DNA from: Nanosyncoccus sp045636645
GTDB taxonomy: Bacteria > Patescibacteriota > Saccharimonadia > Saccharimonadales > Saccharimonadaceae
Direction: 5' to 3'
NCBI GenBank assembly: GCA_045636645.1
Contig: JAZTXX010000020.1
Location: forward strand, 65,116-129,115
Length of the DNA stretch: 64,000 nt
Positions 1-9,310 of this stretch are shown here, one piece after another (within the stretch, counting starts at the first letter, position 1; every line of letters starts with the position of its first letter). The notes beneath the pieces were generated by a model, which was not told the origin of the DNA, ran no database searches, and saw only the letters and a program-made list of their open reading frames with translations. The position numbers were made by a program, and so were the translations under genes.

Positions 1-1
1 A

Positions 2-205
2 TCACAGGCTTTCATGGATGGTAGGGACGTAGTGATACTTATCGGTGGGGCTTACGGATTTGATGAGGAGGTGAGAAAGAGGTCGGATTTTGTTTGGAGC
101 TTCTCTCGATTGGTTTTCCCTCATATGATTGCGAGATTGATTGTGGCCGAACAGATATACAGAGCGCAGGAGATCTATCACGGGAGACCATATCACCATG
201 AATAA
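2..205 (+). CDS. rlmH: RlmH, 23S rRNA pseudouridine-1915 N3-methyltransferase (C-terminal part)
   Basis: The reading frame is open from the window edge, so this is the 3' end of a gene beginning upstream. The peptide carries the RlmH C-terminal signature: IGGAYGF, a segment ending SRLVFPHMIARL, then AEQIYRA and the terminal PYHHE. RlmH is a SPOUT-class SAM-dependent methyltransferase that methylates pseudouridine 1915 in helix 69 of 23S rRNA; the visible part forms the knotted SAM-binding fold. It ends 27 nt before tsaD, which has its own promoter. The family assignment is firm; full length cannot be judged. Confidence 0.93.
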   Translation, partial: SQAFMDGRDVVILIGGAYGFDEEVRKRSDFVWSFSRLVFPHMIARLIVAEQIYRAQEIYHGRPYHHE

Positions 206-220
206 TTATTCATTCTGTGA

Positions 221-226
221 TATAAT
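221..226 (+). promoter_or_regulatory. Extended -10 element of tsaD (leaderless)
   Basis: TATAAT preceded by TGA lies with its last base 6 nt before the tsaD ATG, and no Shine-Dalgarno sequence fits between them. Transcription would start at or next to the A of the start codon. This is the first of many such arrangements in the window. Confidence 0.75.
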
Positions 227-232
227 TAAGCG

Positions 233-1303
233 ATGAAAATACTAGGCATTGAGACGAGTTGTGACGAGACGGCTGCCGCGGTGGTGCAAGACGGGACCGA
301 GATACTATCAAACGTAGTGGTTTCACAGATTGATATTTTCGCCGAATATGGGGGCGTGATTCCAGAGGTTGCGGCAAGAAGCCACCTCGAGGTGATTCAG
401 CCAGTTATTGATAGGGCTCTCTCTGAGGCCTCTTGTACGTGGGATAATGTCGATGCGATTGCGGTGACGCATGCACCAGGTCTTCTTGGTTCTCTCTTGA
501 TTGGGACCTTGACGGCGAGGACGCTGGCCATTCTACACGAGAAACCTCTTTATGCGGTACATCATTTGAAGTCACATGTCTATGCGAACTGGCTCGAGAA
601 GGATGATTCTGGCGAAAAGCCCGTTTTTCCTCTAATTGCGCTCGTAATCTCTGGTGGTCATACACAGATTCTTCATATGTCGGGCCATGACAAATTTGAG
701 ATAGTTGGGACGACTAGAGATGATGCGGTCGGGGAATGCTTCGATAAGGTCGCGAAAATTTTAGGTCTTCCCTATCCTGGTGGGCCTTCAATTGCGAAGG
801 CTGCCTCCACTGGTACTAATAAATATCACCTGCCGAGGCCTAGAGTCGATGATTTAGATTTCTCGTTCTCCGGGTTGAAGACTGCAGTGCTTAGAGCCGT
901 ACAAAAAGAGGTCGGGGTCCCTATATCTTATCCTTCACATAAACTAAAAGAGCTCCTCGATGATAGGAAGGTGGCAGATTTCGCCTGTTCGTTCCAGGAG
1001 ACGGCCGCTGATATACTTGTCGAGAAACTCAAAATGGCTCTTTCAAATTACCCTGAAGCTCGCTCTGTGGTGATTGCGGGGGGTGTTAGTGCTAATCAAG
1101 TGCTAAGAGAAAGAATTATGAAAGAATTCGGATCACCAGATGGAAATTATCCAGAGATTCGTTCCTTCTTCCCTGATGCAAAGTTCTCAGGCGATAATGG
1201 CGCGATGGTAGGTGCTGCCTGCTTCTTCGAGATAGAGGCTGGCGCAAAGCCAACTGATCCATACTCACTAAACATTTATCCTAGAATCTCGATTGAAGAA
1301 TAA
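233..1303 (+). CDS. tsaD: TsaD, tRNA N6-threonylcarbamoyladenosine transferase subunit
   Basis: 356 aa, the usual length for bacterial TsaD. The N-terminus reads MKILGIETSCDETAAAVV, the family signature, and the metal-binding HxxxH is H111-LKS-H115. Other ASKHA-fold motifs include SGGHT near residue 140 and a C-terminal GDNGAM. TsaD transfers the threonylcarbamoyl group to A37 of ANN-decoding tRNAs together with TsaB, TsaE and TsaC; those partners are not in this window. The start codon sits 6 nt after an extended -10 box with no SD, so translation is probably from a leaderless mRNA. Confidence 0.97.
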   Translation: MKILGIETSCDETAAAVVQDGTEILSNVVVSQIDIFAEYGGVIPEVAARSHLEVIQPVIDRALSEASCTWDNVDAIAVTHAPGLLGSLLIGTLTARTLAILHEKPLYAVHHLKSHVYANWLEKDDSGEKPVFPLIALVISGGHTQILHMSGHDKFEIVGTTRDDAVGECFDKVAKILGLPYPGGPSIAKAASTGTNKYHLPRPRVDDLDFSFSGLKTAVLRAVQKEVGVPISYPSHKLKELLDDRKVADFACSFQETAADILVEKLKMALSNYPEARSVVIAGGVSANQVLRERIMKEFGSPDGNYPEIRSFFPDAKFSGDNGAMVGAACFFEIEAGAKPTDPYSLNIYPRISIEE

Positions 1304-1330
1304 GATTGGCGCTAGCGTACTTTCTTGCGG

Positions 1331-2692
1331 CTAGATTAGATGCTTCTTGATACAGTGATTTGATGGATGGGTAACTACTGGTACGACTTGCATGACGATT
1401 TCGATTGGAACCTGGTCGCGGTTCTCGAAGCTGATCTTGCCGGTTGGTTTCCCAAGGAGAACTTGACCGATGATTTTACCTTTACTGTTGCGAAGCTCGA
1501 TCACCGCTGCGATATCCTCCTTCCTGAGGGCTTTCGCTAGTTCCTCGTCTGGCTCAAGCCAGATGTTGCCGACGCTCTTCTTCAGTTGTGAGACTTTCGT
1601 GATGGTCTCCTGGGATAGTTTGATCTTCTGGGAACCATAGAGCTCGCCGTCTAGGACGAAACCGAAATACTGGAAGTGGAGATGATCACGAAGGAAGCCT
1701 GCTAGTTCCGTGAGGTTAATATCGCATCCGGAAAGGGCTGTAAGCTTCTTGACGATATACGAAACATCCACTTCCTCTGAGGAGGAGAGTGATGAGATGA
1801 ATGTACTTAACTCGTTGAGCGCCGGGAAGAGGAGAAGTACTGCGACAATCATCAGGATGTTTAAGATGATAACCTGGACAGATGGCTCTGGGACTTTAAA
1901 GAGGGCGCCGAATATGATGAAGAAGATTATAAGGTAGGCGACAGCTGCCAGAGACATCACGATCACGTGCGAGAACCCCCTTAGCCATGGACTCGACAGG
2001 TCAAGCAGCCTATATCTCAAGATGGCGTAATAGTGGAAAATCCAGGCGATTGACATTGCGAAGATCCCGACCCAGACCGTGTCGTAGTGCCTGAAGTATG
2101 GGAGGATGAAATTGAATATCAGTGACAATGCGCCGGTGATGGTGAAGCCTATGAGAACCATCATGTTGGCTCTCTTGACTCCTGGCGTCTTGGCGTTTCG
2201 TGCTGCGTACCAGAGGCCGTACATGTAGAACGCTACGGACAGGAAGTGGTATGCACCGAAGAGAGTGTAAAATAATCCTTGTTTAACATACACGATATTG
2301 CCGGTAATTTCGTTCAGTTCGAACCCATCGAAGATGCAGTGTGGGCAGGCGATGATCACCCCTACGAAGAATAGGCAGACTACACCTTGGACAAATATCC
2401 CTATTCTACCTAGCTTGTACTTGTTGCAAGTGTAGGCCATCAAGCCCCAACTCATAATTGTGGCTGATACGTAGATCATGTCTATGATCTTCCATGTTAC
2501 AGAATCCATCGTGTCAGGTGGAAGAGATAGGAAGACTCCAATACCTACGGCCCAGCCGAATGCCATTATGGTTGTAAAGAGGAACAGGGATGCCTGTAGC
2601 CTGTCGCCTTTATGGGCGCCAGAAATCACTGCTATGCCCGATAACAGTGTTAAAATTGCTACTACTATTAAGAGTAACGTGGTTAATGACAC
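1331..2692 (-). CDS. 7TM sensor-like membrane protein (histidine-kinase N-terminal 7TM type, no kinase)
   Basis: 453 aa. Residues 1 to about 260 form seven or eight hydrophobic helices resembling the 7TM N-terminal module of some histidine kinases. The C-terminal ~180 residues are soluble and look like a GAF-type sensory domain, but I see no HisKA or HATPase motif (no N, G1 or G2 boxes), so it is not itself a kinase. The start is a GTG with a strong SD (GAGGAGG, 5 nt spacing). It lies convergent to tsaD, and its -10 is probably TAAAAT about 25 nt upstream. Function is unknown; a membrane sensor is an inference from architecture. Confidence 0.6.
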   Translation of the reverse strand: MSLTTLLLIVVAILTLLSGIAVISGAHKGDRLQASLFLFTTIMAFGWAVGIGVFLSLPPDTMDSVTWKIIDMIYVSATIMSWGLMAYTCNKYKLGRIGIFVQGVVCLFFVGVIIACPHCIFDGFELNEITGNIVYVKQGLFYTLFGAYHFLSVAFYMYGLWYAARNAKTPGVKRANMMVLIGFTITGALSLIFNFILPYFRHYDTVWVGIFAMSIAWIFHYYAILRYRLLDLSSPWLRGFSHVIVMSLAAVAYLIIFFIIFGALFKVPEPSVQVIILNILMIVAVLLLFPALNELSTFISSLSSSEEVDVSYIVKKLTALSGCDINLTELAGFLRDHLHFQYFGFVLDGELYGSQKIKLSQETITKVSQLKKSVGNIWLEPDEELAKALRKEDIAAVIELRNSKGKIIGQVLLGKPTGKISFENRDQVPIEIVMQVVPVVTHPSNHCIKKHLI

Positions 2693-2749
2693 AGGGACCT
2701 CCTCTTTTAATAATTAAATTTTAGCATAACCATTATTTTTAAACAACAC

Positions 2750-3709
2750 CTAGAAATCGGAAAAATACTGAGACCAGTGGGTCTTGTATTTGGAATTGAC
2801 GTCGAAATAGAATCCTACTGCTAATTTTGTAAAGCTTGGGTTTAAGATGTTCTCGCGGTGCTTCTCTGAATTCATCCATGAGGCGACGGCCGTTTCTGGC
2901 GATACTGCTGCGTTTCCTACAACGAGGTTCTCACCTTCGCTTGAAGCGACATTTGAATTTGGCGCATCACAGGCTGTACTCCATGGCGTACCATCTGGTC
3001 GGGTGTGCGAGTAGACTGATACAATCTCCCTTGCCCTAGTCTCTGCTGCGTCCTCACAGGTATCACCCCAGGTCAGCTTCTCGAGGCCATTCCTGACCCG
3101 CTCTTGGTTAACTAGAGACAGAATCTCGTAGCGCCACCTATTCCCTGGAACTTCCTCGACGGTTACCTCCAGGGTGTCACGCCTGGTACCATCGTATGTA
3201 CCAGCGGTAATCGTGGTCTTGCCGGGACCGGCAATGATCGGGTATCTACAAGTGTCGTCCGAATAGCCGAGCCAAGTCCTTGCGCCGTTGAAGAATCCAG
3301 AAATCACTGAAGTGTCGCTGGTCTGCCAGTACATCTCGCCGAGATTGCTGAGCTCACCGCCAACACAGATATCAAAGTCGGCTGATTCGTACATCGTGAT
3401 TCCTTTCTCCGCCCAAAGCTCTCCGGTCGGGACTGGTGCTGAATCGACGCCGGTTACAGTGTGTACAGAGGTTATATAGTCTTTCTGGGCTTCTGTTAGG
3501 GTTGCCTCGGAACTGCTTTCTGCATCAATTAGTTCAGGGGCCTCAACTTCACCACCATTCTCATCGCTTCGTTCGGCCACCATCCGGTACTCCACGCCGT
3601 CGTTGAAGAAAATTGCGCTAGAAATCAGAATACCAGCGATAAGAATTGCTACCGCGTTAAGCGATAACAGGATTGTCATTTTACTTTGTTTTAGATTGAA
3701 TATTGTCAT
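2750..3709 (-). CDS. Secreted or membrane-anchored CAP-domain (SCP/PR1-like) protein
   Basis: 319 aa. An N-terminal hydrophobic segment (about 11-33) acts as signal or anchor. A Big-like beta domain may follow (about 120-185, ending in TLEVTVEE). The C-terminal CAP domain (about 190-319) has LVNQERVRNGL, a cavity His in YSHTRPDGTPW, GENL, and HRENILNP. CAP proteins are extracellular; bacterial roles are mostly unknown, with proposed roles in surface remodelling. Start choice is uncertain: a GGAGGT lies 27 nt upstream of the first ATG and neither M1 nor M11 has a well-spaced SD. Cysteines in the extracellular part could form disulfides. Confidence 0.85.
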   Translation of the reverse strand: MTIFNLKQSKMTILLSLNAVAILIAGILISSAIFFNDGVEYRMVAERSDENGGEVEAPELIDAESSSEATLTEAQKDYITSVHTVTGVDSAPVPTGELWAEKGITMYESADFDICVGGELSNLGEMYWQTSDTSVISGFFNGARTWLGYSDDTCRYPIIAGPGKTTITAGTYDGTRRDTLEVTVEEVPGNRWRYEILSLVNQERVRNGLEKLTWGDTCEDAAETRAREIVSVYSHTRPDGTPWSTACDAPNSNVASSEGENLVVGNAAVSPETAVASWMNSEKHRENILNPSFTKLAVGFYFDVNSKYKTHWSQYFSDF

Positions 3710-3799
3710 TTTTTGGTTTTGATTGAAAAATTACCTCCAATCCAATTCTATTGTAGCATAGTTTTTGGTTTTTATCATGAGAAGTTTGTTTTAATCTAA

Positions 3800-3826
3800 A
3801 AACCCCGAGCGAGTTGCTCGGGGTTT
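3800..3826 (-). terminator. Intrinsic terminator of the 3839-4936 gene
   Basis: An 11-bp perfect stem, AAACCCCGAGC paired with GCTCGGGGTTT around the loop GAGTT, is followed on the minus strand by a short T run. It lies 13 nt past the stop codon of the methyltransferase-like gene. Confidence 0.85.
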
Positions 3827-3838
3827 AGTGGAGGAGGA

Positions 3839-4936
3839 TTAGACATGCATCTTCACGGTGAAGCGCACTGACTGTACCCCCCATGGGTCGATAATTGTGG
3901 CTTTCGGGTCCAACGCATCCATGAATGCTTTGCCGCCCAGTTGAGCGTTGACGAATTCCAGAGTTTCCATCCCCTGATCAATTGCTTCGGCTGCATTGTT
4001 GAAGATTACCATCGGGTTCCTCGGATCATAAGGCCAGCACTGAGTCTTGATGACTCGCTTGATGGACTCGGTCCAGACCAGATAGTCGTACTTCATGTAG
4101 CCGCCGGGCTGAAGCAGGGCTGCAGCGCAAAGGATTGCGCCGGCCATTTCGCGGCGTTCCTTCTCGTTCAGATACATGGAGACGCCGTGCATCCAGACGA
4201 GCTGCTGAGTTCTAAGGAGCTCTTCGTGCTTCGGAGCTTCGGAAAGTCTCTCGTGAATGTAATTCACGTTTCTCCGCTGCTCTTCATCCGGGAAGATGTC
4301 CTCAAGTGCTCCTACGGGGCCGTCATCGAAGACCGTAAGCTTCAGATCCTTCGGGAGATTATAGAATCTTTCCGGGATATTCCCACCTCCAAAGGCTGTC
4401 GCGGTCTTGATGCCGTTTTGGCGGATGAAGCTTGCCACATCGAATGACTTCTTGCGTTCGTTGATATTCATCCCTTCAAGGTATGACATCTTGAACCATA
4501 CATCATCCTCAGGGACTCTTCTCATGACACCCTTCAGGTCCTTACCGTAGTTGTGGAGATATTCCATCAGCTCGGCAATTCTTCTGTCCCATACTGCGAA
4601 ATAGAACTGCAACATAAAGTCAGATGAGGGGATGTCGAAGAATTCGAAGTTCTTCAGGAGACCAGGATCTTCCAGGTGCTCAGAGGTCTCCTTCATTCGT
4701 GCCTCGATTTTATCAGGCGTCATGTTGCTTCTCTCCGTCAGGGCTTTCTCTACGGCTTTCATTACCAGGCTCTTACGAGCGCGGCCCTCAAGGCTTGCTG
4801 ATGTGCCAGGGATTTCGCCGCTCTTGAATTGCTCTGAAAGTTCCGACTGCTCGGTCGCCCAAGTGTACAGGGCATCCTTCCTTAAATGACCATAACCACG
4901 ATTAACAGTATCAGTGTTAATATCCCATACATTCAT
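3839..4936 (-). CDS. SAM-dependent methyltransferase-like protein
   Basis: 365 aa, soluble. Residues ~170-310 look Rossmann-like: a strand ending in TATAFGGGN (glycine-rich loop position), then LKLTVFDDG with an acidic residue at the end of a second strand, then LVWMHGVSMYL and LLQPGGYMKYDY, the pattern of class I SAM methyltransferases late in the fold. The N-terminal ~150 residues are helical and unrecognised. The start has a strong SD (AAGGAGG, 9 nt before ATG) and a TATAAT element around 5000. It is a single-gene unit with its own terminator. The substrate is unknown and the methyltransferase call is tentative. Confidence 0.5.
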   Translation of the reverse strand: MNVWDINTDTVNRGYGHLRKDALYTWATEQSELSEQFKSGEIPGTSASLEGRARKSLVMKAVEKALTERSNMTPDKIEARMKETSEHLEDPGLLKNFEFFDIPSSDFMLQFYFAVWDRRIAELMEYLHNYGKDLKGVMRRVPEDDVWFKMSYLEGMNINERKKSFDVASFIRQNGIKTATAFGGGNIPERFYNLPKDLKLTVFDDGPVGALEDIFPDEEQRRNVNYIHERLSEAPKHEELLRTQQLVWMHGVSMYLNEKERREMAGAILCAAALLQPGGYMKYDYLVWTESIKRVIKTQCWPYDPRNPMVIFNNAAEAIDQGMETLEFVNAQLGGKAFMDALDPKATIIDPWGVQSVRFTVKMHV

Positions 4937-5055
4937 TTTTTTATTCCTCCTTTTTAAAGATCTAGATTCGGTGATATTTACCTTCTACTTGAATTATATT
5001 ATAACATAGAATTGCAAAAAAACCAACTCCTTTTCGCTATTGTTTTGTTTTCTCT

Positions 5056-7281
5056 CTAGACGAAGAAGATGTTATGGAGAAATGGAGTAAAGAATGCGAC
5101 GAGAAAAACTGCAATGATTAAGGTGATTAAGGCGAGGCGGAAACGATTGAATGGATAGCAGATTCGTATTATCAGTGTGAGATCGATAATGAAGGTGATG
5201 GTTGCGGATATTGAAAGGAGGTCGGTTCTGGCGAAGTTGTTCAGGCTGGCTACGACTGATAGGATAAGCATTGCTGCGGCGATGAGGATGCCAGTTGGAA
5301 TTGAGAAGCGCTTGATGTTTATGACGAATTGATCCTTGATCCGGGCGGTGTTATGCTCGAGGGCAAGGATTAGTCCTGGGAAACCGATGCAGGCGAAGTT
5401 TAAGAGCGACATCTCGATCGGATTATAGGGATAGTCCAGAGGGATAATTGTGAAGATTACCGCTAGGATTGAGGCGTAGATGGTCTTGGTTAGGAAGAGG
5501 ATGGTCGAGCGTTCGAGATTGTTGATTGACTGACGGCCTTCATCGATAATTGACGGGACAGATGAGAAGTCGTCATTTAGGAGGACTAGTTTTGAGGCTC
5601 TGCGGGCGGCATCGGCTCCTTCACCGATGGCGATACTAACATCAGCCTCTTTCATTGCGAGAATATCGTTAACGCCATCGCCTGTCATTGCGACGGTTTT
5701 ACCTGAATCCCTCAAGGCCTTAATGAGTGACTTCTTCTGAGCGGGAGTAACCCGAGTAAAAATTGTGTATTCTTTAATTAATTTTTTGAAATTCGGGGAT
5801 TTTTCTTTAGACATATCCACTGCTGAGGCGTAGTTTCTGACGCCTGTTTCTGAGGCGATGGACTTGACTGTTTCGAGATTATCCCCAGAGATGATCTTGA
5901 CGTCAACGTTGTTGTCGTAGAAGTAGTTGATGATGTTCTTCGCGTCATTTCTCAGTTCGTCTTCTAATAGGGCGTAGCCTAGTACTTCTGAACTGGATTT
6001 ATTTGGCTTTCCTGATTTGTTCTTGGTGACCGCGAGGACGCGATAGTGGCCGTCAAACTTCTCTGGTTTTTCTGTGAGGTATTCGGGGGCACCCATGAGG
6101 TAGGTGGCCTTATCTGTGACTACGCCTGAGTACTTTCGATCTGATGAGAATGGGATGATTTCGAGGATTTGCTCTCTCGGCTTCGTATTGGCGCTGAGAG
6201 ACAGCTTCTTCTTCAAGGCGGTAGATGTGGCGTTAACGGCCGTATCGGTGCTTAGAATAAGCTCTAGCGCGTTTTGGAGGGATTTTTCGGCTTGGGTTGT
6301 TGGACTCGCAAGGTCTGTTGGCGTACCTAAACCTTTCTTATCTATTGGGATAAATTCTTTCACTTGCATTCTACCTGTAGTGAGGGTGCCGGTCTTATCC
6401 AAGCAGATAGTGTCGACTCTGGCGAGGGTCTCGATCGAATAGAGGTCTTGGACGAGCACTTTTTTCTTGCTGAGGCGGATAGTTGCAAGGGCTAGCACCG
6501 AGCTTGTGAGAAGAATCAGACCTTCCGGTATCATGTTAATGAGTGCTGCAACCGTGCTCGTGACGGCTATTTCAGGGTTAGTATCCGCTACACGGAATCT
6601 CGACCAAAGCAGGAGTGCTCCAATTTGGATGAGGGCGTAGGAGATGTACTTCACGATGTTGTTCATTAGAGTGAAAAGTTTCGAGTCTGCGGTCTTAATG
6701 GTCCGGGCGTTTTGCTCGAGTTTTGCGAGGAAGTTGTCTGCGCCGACAGCGGTGGCTGTAGCTTTACATGTGCCAGAGACTACAAAACTACCGGAGATTA
6801 GTTCATCCCCTGCATACTTCGTGATATTATCCTGCTCACCAGTGACGTACGATTCGTTAACCTCAACCTGGCCTTCTTCGACTTGACTATCGACGAGGAT
6901 CTGATCGCCAAGACTATAAACCACCAGGTCCCCTTCGACGATCTCTGTCTGGGGGATTTGGAGAGTTTTGCCGTCTCTGATGACCGTTGGCTTCTGCTCG
7001 GCAGTTAGGCGCATCTTATCGACGGTCTTCTTCGCGCGCACTTCGTTGATGATACTGATTAGGGTGTTCGCTATTGCGATGATGATGAAAAGGAGATTCT
7101 TGTAGGAGCCGACAACCAGGACCATTATAGCTAGGATGAGGTTGACAAGATTGAAAACCGTCAGTGTGTTCTTGAGAATTATTCTCGAGATCGTGTTTGA
7201 GTTCTTCTTTGGGACGACATTCTGCTTCCCCTGGGATATTTTTTCTTTGACTTGCTCACTCGTGAGGCCGTTTAGATTCAT
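5056..7281 (-). CDS. P-type cation ATPase, CtpE-like
   Basis: 741 aa P-type ATPase. The phosphorylation motif DKTGTLTTG begins at D295. An IPEGL motif lies in the transmembrane helix at ~251-255, the conserved ion-site Pro position, and the hinge motif TGDGVND follows near 525. The N-terminus (GLTSEQVKEKI, then a TM pair), the actuator domain with VTGE ~147 and the overall length match the CtpE family, which in mycobacteria mediates calcium uptake. There is no heavy-metal-binding domain and no CPx motif, so a copper or zinc exporter is unlikely. It is the last gene of the minus-strand operon from 10243 and has an SD (AGGAGA). Confidence 0.85.
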   Translation of the reverse strand: MNLNGLTSEQVKEKISQGKQNVVPKKNSNTISRIILKNTLTVFNLVNLILAIMVLVVGSYKNLLFIIIAIANTLISIINEVRAKKTVDKMRLTAEQKPTVIRDGKTLQIPQTEIVEGDLVVYSLGDQILVDSQVEEGQVEVNESYVTGEQDNITKYAGDELISGSFVVSGTCKATATAVGADNFLAKLEQNARTIKTADSKLFTLMNNIVKYISYALIQIGALLLWSRFRVADTNPEIAVTSTVAALINMIPEGLILLTSSVLALATIRLSKKKVLVQDLYSIETLARVDTICLDKTGTLTTGRMQVKEFIPIDKKGLGTPTDLASPTTQAEKSLQNALELILSTDTAVNATSTALKKKLSLSANTKPREQILEIIPFSSDRKYSGVVTDKATYLMGAPEYLTEKPEKFDGHYRVLAVTKNKSGKPNKSSSEVLGYALLEDELRNDAKNIINYFYDNNVDVKIISGDNLETVKSIASETGVRNYASAVDMSKEKSPNFKKLIKEYTIFTRVTPAQKKSLIKALRDSGKTVAMTGDGVNDILAMKEADVSIAIGEGADAARRASKLVLLNDDFSSVPSIIDEGRQSINNLERSTILFLTKTIYASILAVIFTIIPLDYPYNPIEMSLLNFACIGFPGLILALEHNTARIKDQFVINIKRFSIPTGILIAAAMLILSVVASLNNFARTDLLSISATITFIIDLTLIIRICYPFNRFRLALITLIIAVFLVAFFTPFLHNIFFV

Positions 7282-7294
7282 TCTCTTCTCCTGA

Positions 7295-8371
7295 TTAATG
7301 AATTTTTAGCTTACTTAGCAATCGGTGAAGTCCAAAGAAAATGTGGTTTACCGGTAGTTCGTATGAGCCAAGGAGTTCGATGACTCGGCCGGTTTTCTCG
7401 GATGTGAAGCCTTTCTTGAAATCGTAGATACCGTAGTCTTTTGAGGATTTGTTCGGGAGGCCGTTGATGCCGTAGAAATTGAAGGTTTTAAACTTGTGCT
7501 TGATGCCGTATTTGATCATGTGCCACTGGATGAGGTACTGGGCGTTGTATTCTTTCATATATTTCTCGTCTGAGCCGGAGAAGAGGTAGATTACCTCGTC
7601 GCCATAAAGCATAAACATCGCGGCGGAGAGAGGAACCTTCTTACCATCAATCTCTGCCTCGGCAAGGATGAATTTAACCTCGCCTCGCCCATGAAAGAGG
7701 TCGTACATCTGCTCGTAATAGCTGAGGGGCTTGTCGGTAAAGTTTCGGCGAGCGCTGGTGGACTCGGTAATCTCCTTAAAGACATTTAGTTCTTCCCTTT
7801 TCAGCTCGCGAATTTCAACGCCCTGCTTCTCGGCCTTGCGGATATGATTCCTGGTGTTACGCTTCATATCTGTAAAAATCTGGTCTTCGGTCTGGTTCTT
7901 CAGGTCTAGGACGAAGAGATACTTCGGCTGGCCTGTACCTGGGCTCTCATTAAATCCGAGGGCTCGGAGATTCCTCATTGCCTTATCATGGTTAAAACCC
8001 TTCTCTACCATGTCGCCGTTTCGATCGCGCTCTACTAGTTCGTAATAGGGGTCGATGTGGAGGGTGTAACCGTTATGGGCCTTCAGATACTTAATGAGGT
8101 TCTTGAAGAAGAAGTTCACTTGGTTAGCGTCTTCATAATCTAACAGGGGTCCTCCAGGGGTGATGAAGGTTGATTTGCCTAGAAAGGTTGGTTTCGCAAC
8201 CAACATGCTTGCGCCGAGGATTTTGTTGTCTTCCTCTACGGCAAAATAATACGGAGTCCAGCCATTCGACTCGCGGTATCTTGCGATTTCTGGAGTCTGC
8301 ATGAATGATTTTCCCTTGGATTTATCTGCAAATTTGCGAAACTCTTCTGGCTCAATCTTGATAAAATTCAT
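7295..8371 (-). CDS. FemAB/FemX-family peptidyltransferase (copy 1)
   Basis: About 358 aa with the paired GNAT-like folds of FemABX proteins. Recognisable segments are SFMQTPEIARYRE near the N-terminus, FITPGGPLLDY, RNTRNHIRKAEKQGVE in the middle, and FNFYGINGLPN plus YDFKKGF near the end. These enzymes use aminoacyl-tRNA to add amino acids to the lipid-linked peptidoglycan stem peptide at the membrane. A GTG at 8386 overlapping the upstream stop is possible, but the ATG at 8371 lies exactly 6 nt after a TATAAT (8378-8383, minus strand), so I prefer it as an internal leaderless start. The substrate amino acid is unknown. Confidence 0.85.
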   Translation of the reverse strand: MNFIKIEPEEFRKFADKSKGKSFMQTPEIARYRESNGWTPYYFAVEEDNKILGASMLVAKPTFLGKSTFITPGGPLLDYEDANQVNFFFKNLIKYLKAHNGYTLHIDPYYELVERDRNGDMVEKGFNHDKAMRNLRALGFNESPGTGQPKYLFVLDLKNQTEDQIFTDMKRNTRNHIRKAEKQGVEIRELKREELNVFKEITESTSARRNFTDKPLSYYEQMYDLFHGRGEVKFILAEAEIDGKKVPLSAAMFMLYGDEVIYLFSGSDEKYMKEYNAQYLIQWHMIKYGIKHKFKTFNFYGINGLPNKSSKDYGIYDFKKGFTSEKTGRVIELLGSYELPVNHIFFGLHRLLSKLKIH

Positions 8372-8385
8372 AAATCTATTATACA

Positions 8386-9309
8386 CTAAGTTTTCTTGTA
8401 TAGCTTCCTGTCAAGACGGAGGTATTCGACGAAGTCGGTAATGAGCTTCAGCTCGGAGGCTAGAAGTTTCCTAGAGTTCTCTTGGTCGATCTCTCCCCCT
8501 TTCATGATGGGCTCTAGGGTGTCTCTTTGCTCCCATATTGCAATGTTCAAGGTGTTCTCGATAAACATGAGCATCATGGCTCTGTTTCTTACGGCGTTGA
8601 TTTTCTCTATATAATCCATAAATGCCGGATCGAGGATGTAGTAGGCCTCAAATTCATCTTCGGCATAGATATCAAATTTCTCGTTAAACGAAGGGGATTC
8701 TGTGGTGATTTTCTTAAACTCCCTCTCTCCTTCTTCGTCTCTCTTCGGTGTTTTATTTGCTTTAAATAGCTTCCCTACTACTTGTAATCTGTAGTTAAAT
8801 TTCTTTGGAAATTCGAAAACGAGCCAGCGCCCCCTGAAGATTATCTTCTCTGTGTCTTCGGACTCTGAAGTTATTACGACATCTGCCTGCATAAAATCGA
8901 TCCCCTTGTATTTTCCATTTATGAGGTCGTTGGAGTAGTATCTGTTGCCCATTTTGATCATCTCTGTGGCGACTGGGACCTCGCGGGGGATACCGGAATT
9001 GTGGTCGTATTTTACATCCGTAAATATTTTGTTTAGTTCTGTCGCGACGATTTCTTTCTTGTATTTTTCCTTGAGACGTTTTCTTCTTAGTCGTACATCT
9101 TCGGCGTACGTTGTGAGACCGATGAAGGTAACCGTTAACCCCATATACATGATGAAGTCAAGATTTAGAGCAAAACTGAAGATTGTGGCCGCGAGCATCG
9201 GAATGATGATCGATGCAATTATCATAATACCGCCCGCCATCATGGTCCTCTTGCCAATACTCTTGAGGTATTTTTGGTATTTTTCTGGGGTAGATCTCGT
9301 TAGTTCCAT
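8386..9309 (-). CDS. DUF3137-domain membrane protein
   Basis: 307 aa. Two transmembrane helices (~23-45 and ~48-68) are followed by a basic stretch and a soluble domain of the DUF3137 family. The diagnostic C-terminal segment is FNEKFDIYAEDEFEAYYILD. It is sandwiched between two FemAB-type genes; its ATG begins 1 nt after the upstream stop, implying translational coupling. The family has no assigned biochemical function. Its position suggests an envelope-associated role (inference). A related C-terminal domain occurs in the protein at 15381-16712. Confidence 0.8.
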   Translation of the reverse strand: MELTRSTPEKYQKYLKSIGKRTMMAGGIMIIASIIIPMLAATIFSFALNLDFIMYMGLTVTFIGLTTYAEDVRLRRKRLKEKYKKEIVATELNKIFTDVKYDHNSGIPREVPVATEMIKMGNRYYSNDLINGKYKGIDFMQADVVITSESEDTEKIIFRGRWLVFEFPKKFNYRLQVVGKLFKANKTPKRDEEGEREFKKITTESPSFNEKFDIYAEDEFEAYYILDPAFMDYIEKINAVRNRAMMLMFIENTLNIAIWEQRDTLEPIMKGGEIDQENSRKLLASELKLITDFVEYLRLDRKLYKKT

Positions 9310-9310
9310 T

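Noticed and set aside
2743..2757. A 15-nt sequence near the CAP gene stop (ACAACACCTAGAAAT) also found between groES and groEL
   Set aside because: One 15-mer match within 64 kb is expected by chance, and the contexts do not otherwise match.
3941..4447. A 168-codon plus-strand frame opposite the methyltransferase-like gene
   Set aside because: It lies entirely antisense to a well-supported gene with SD, promoter and terminator, and shows no family resemblance.
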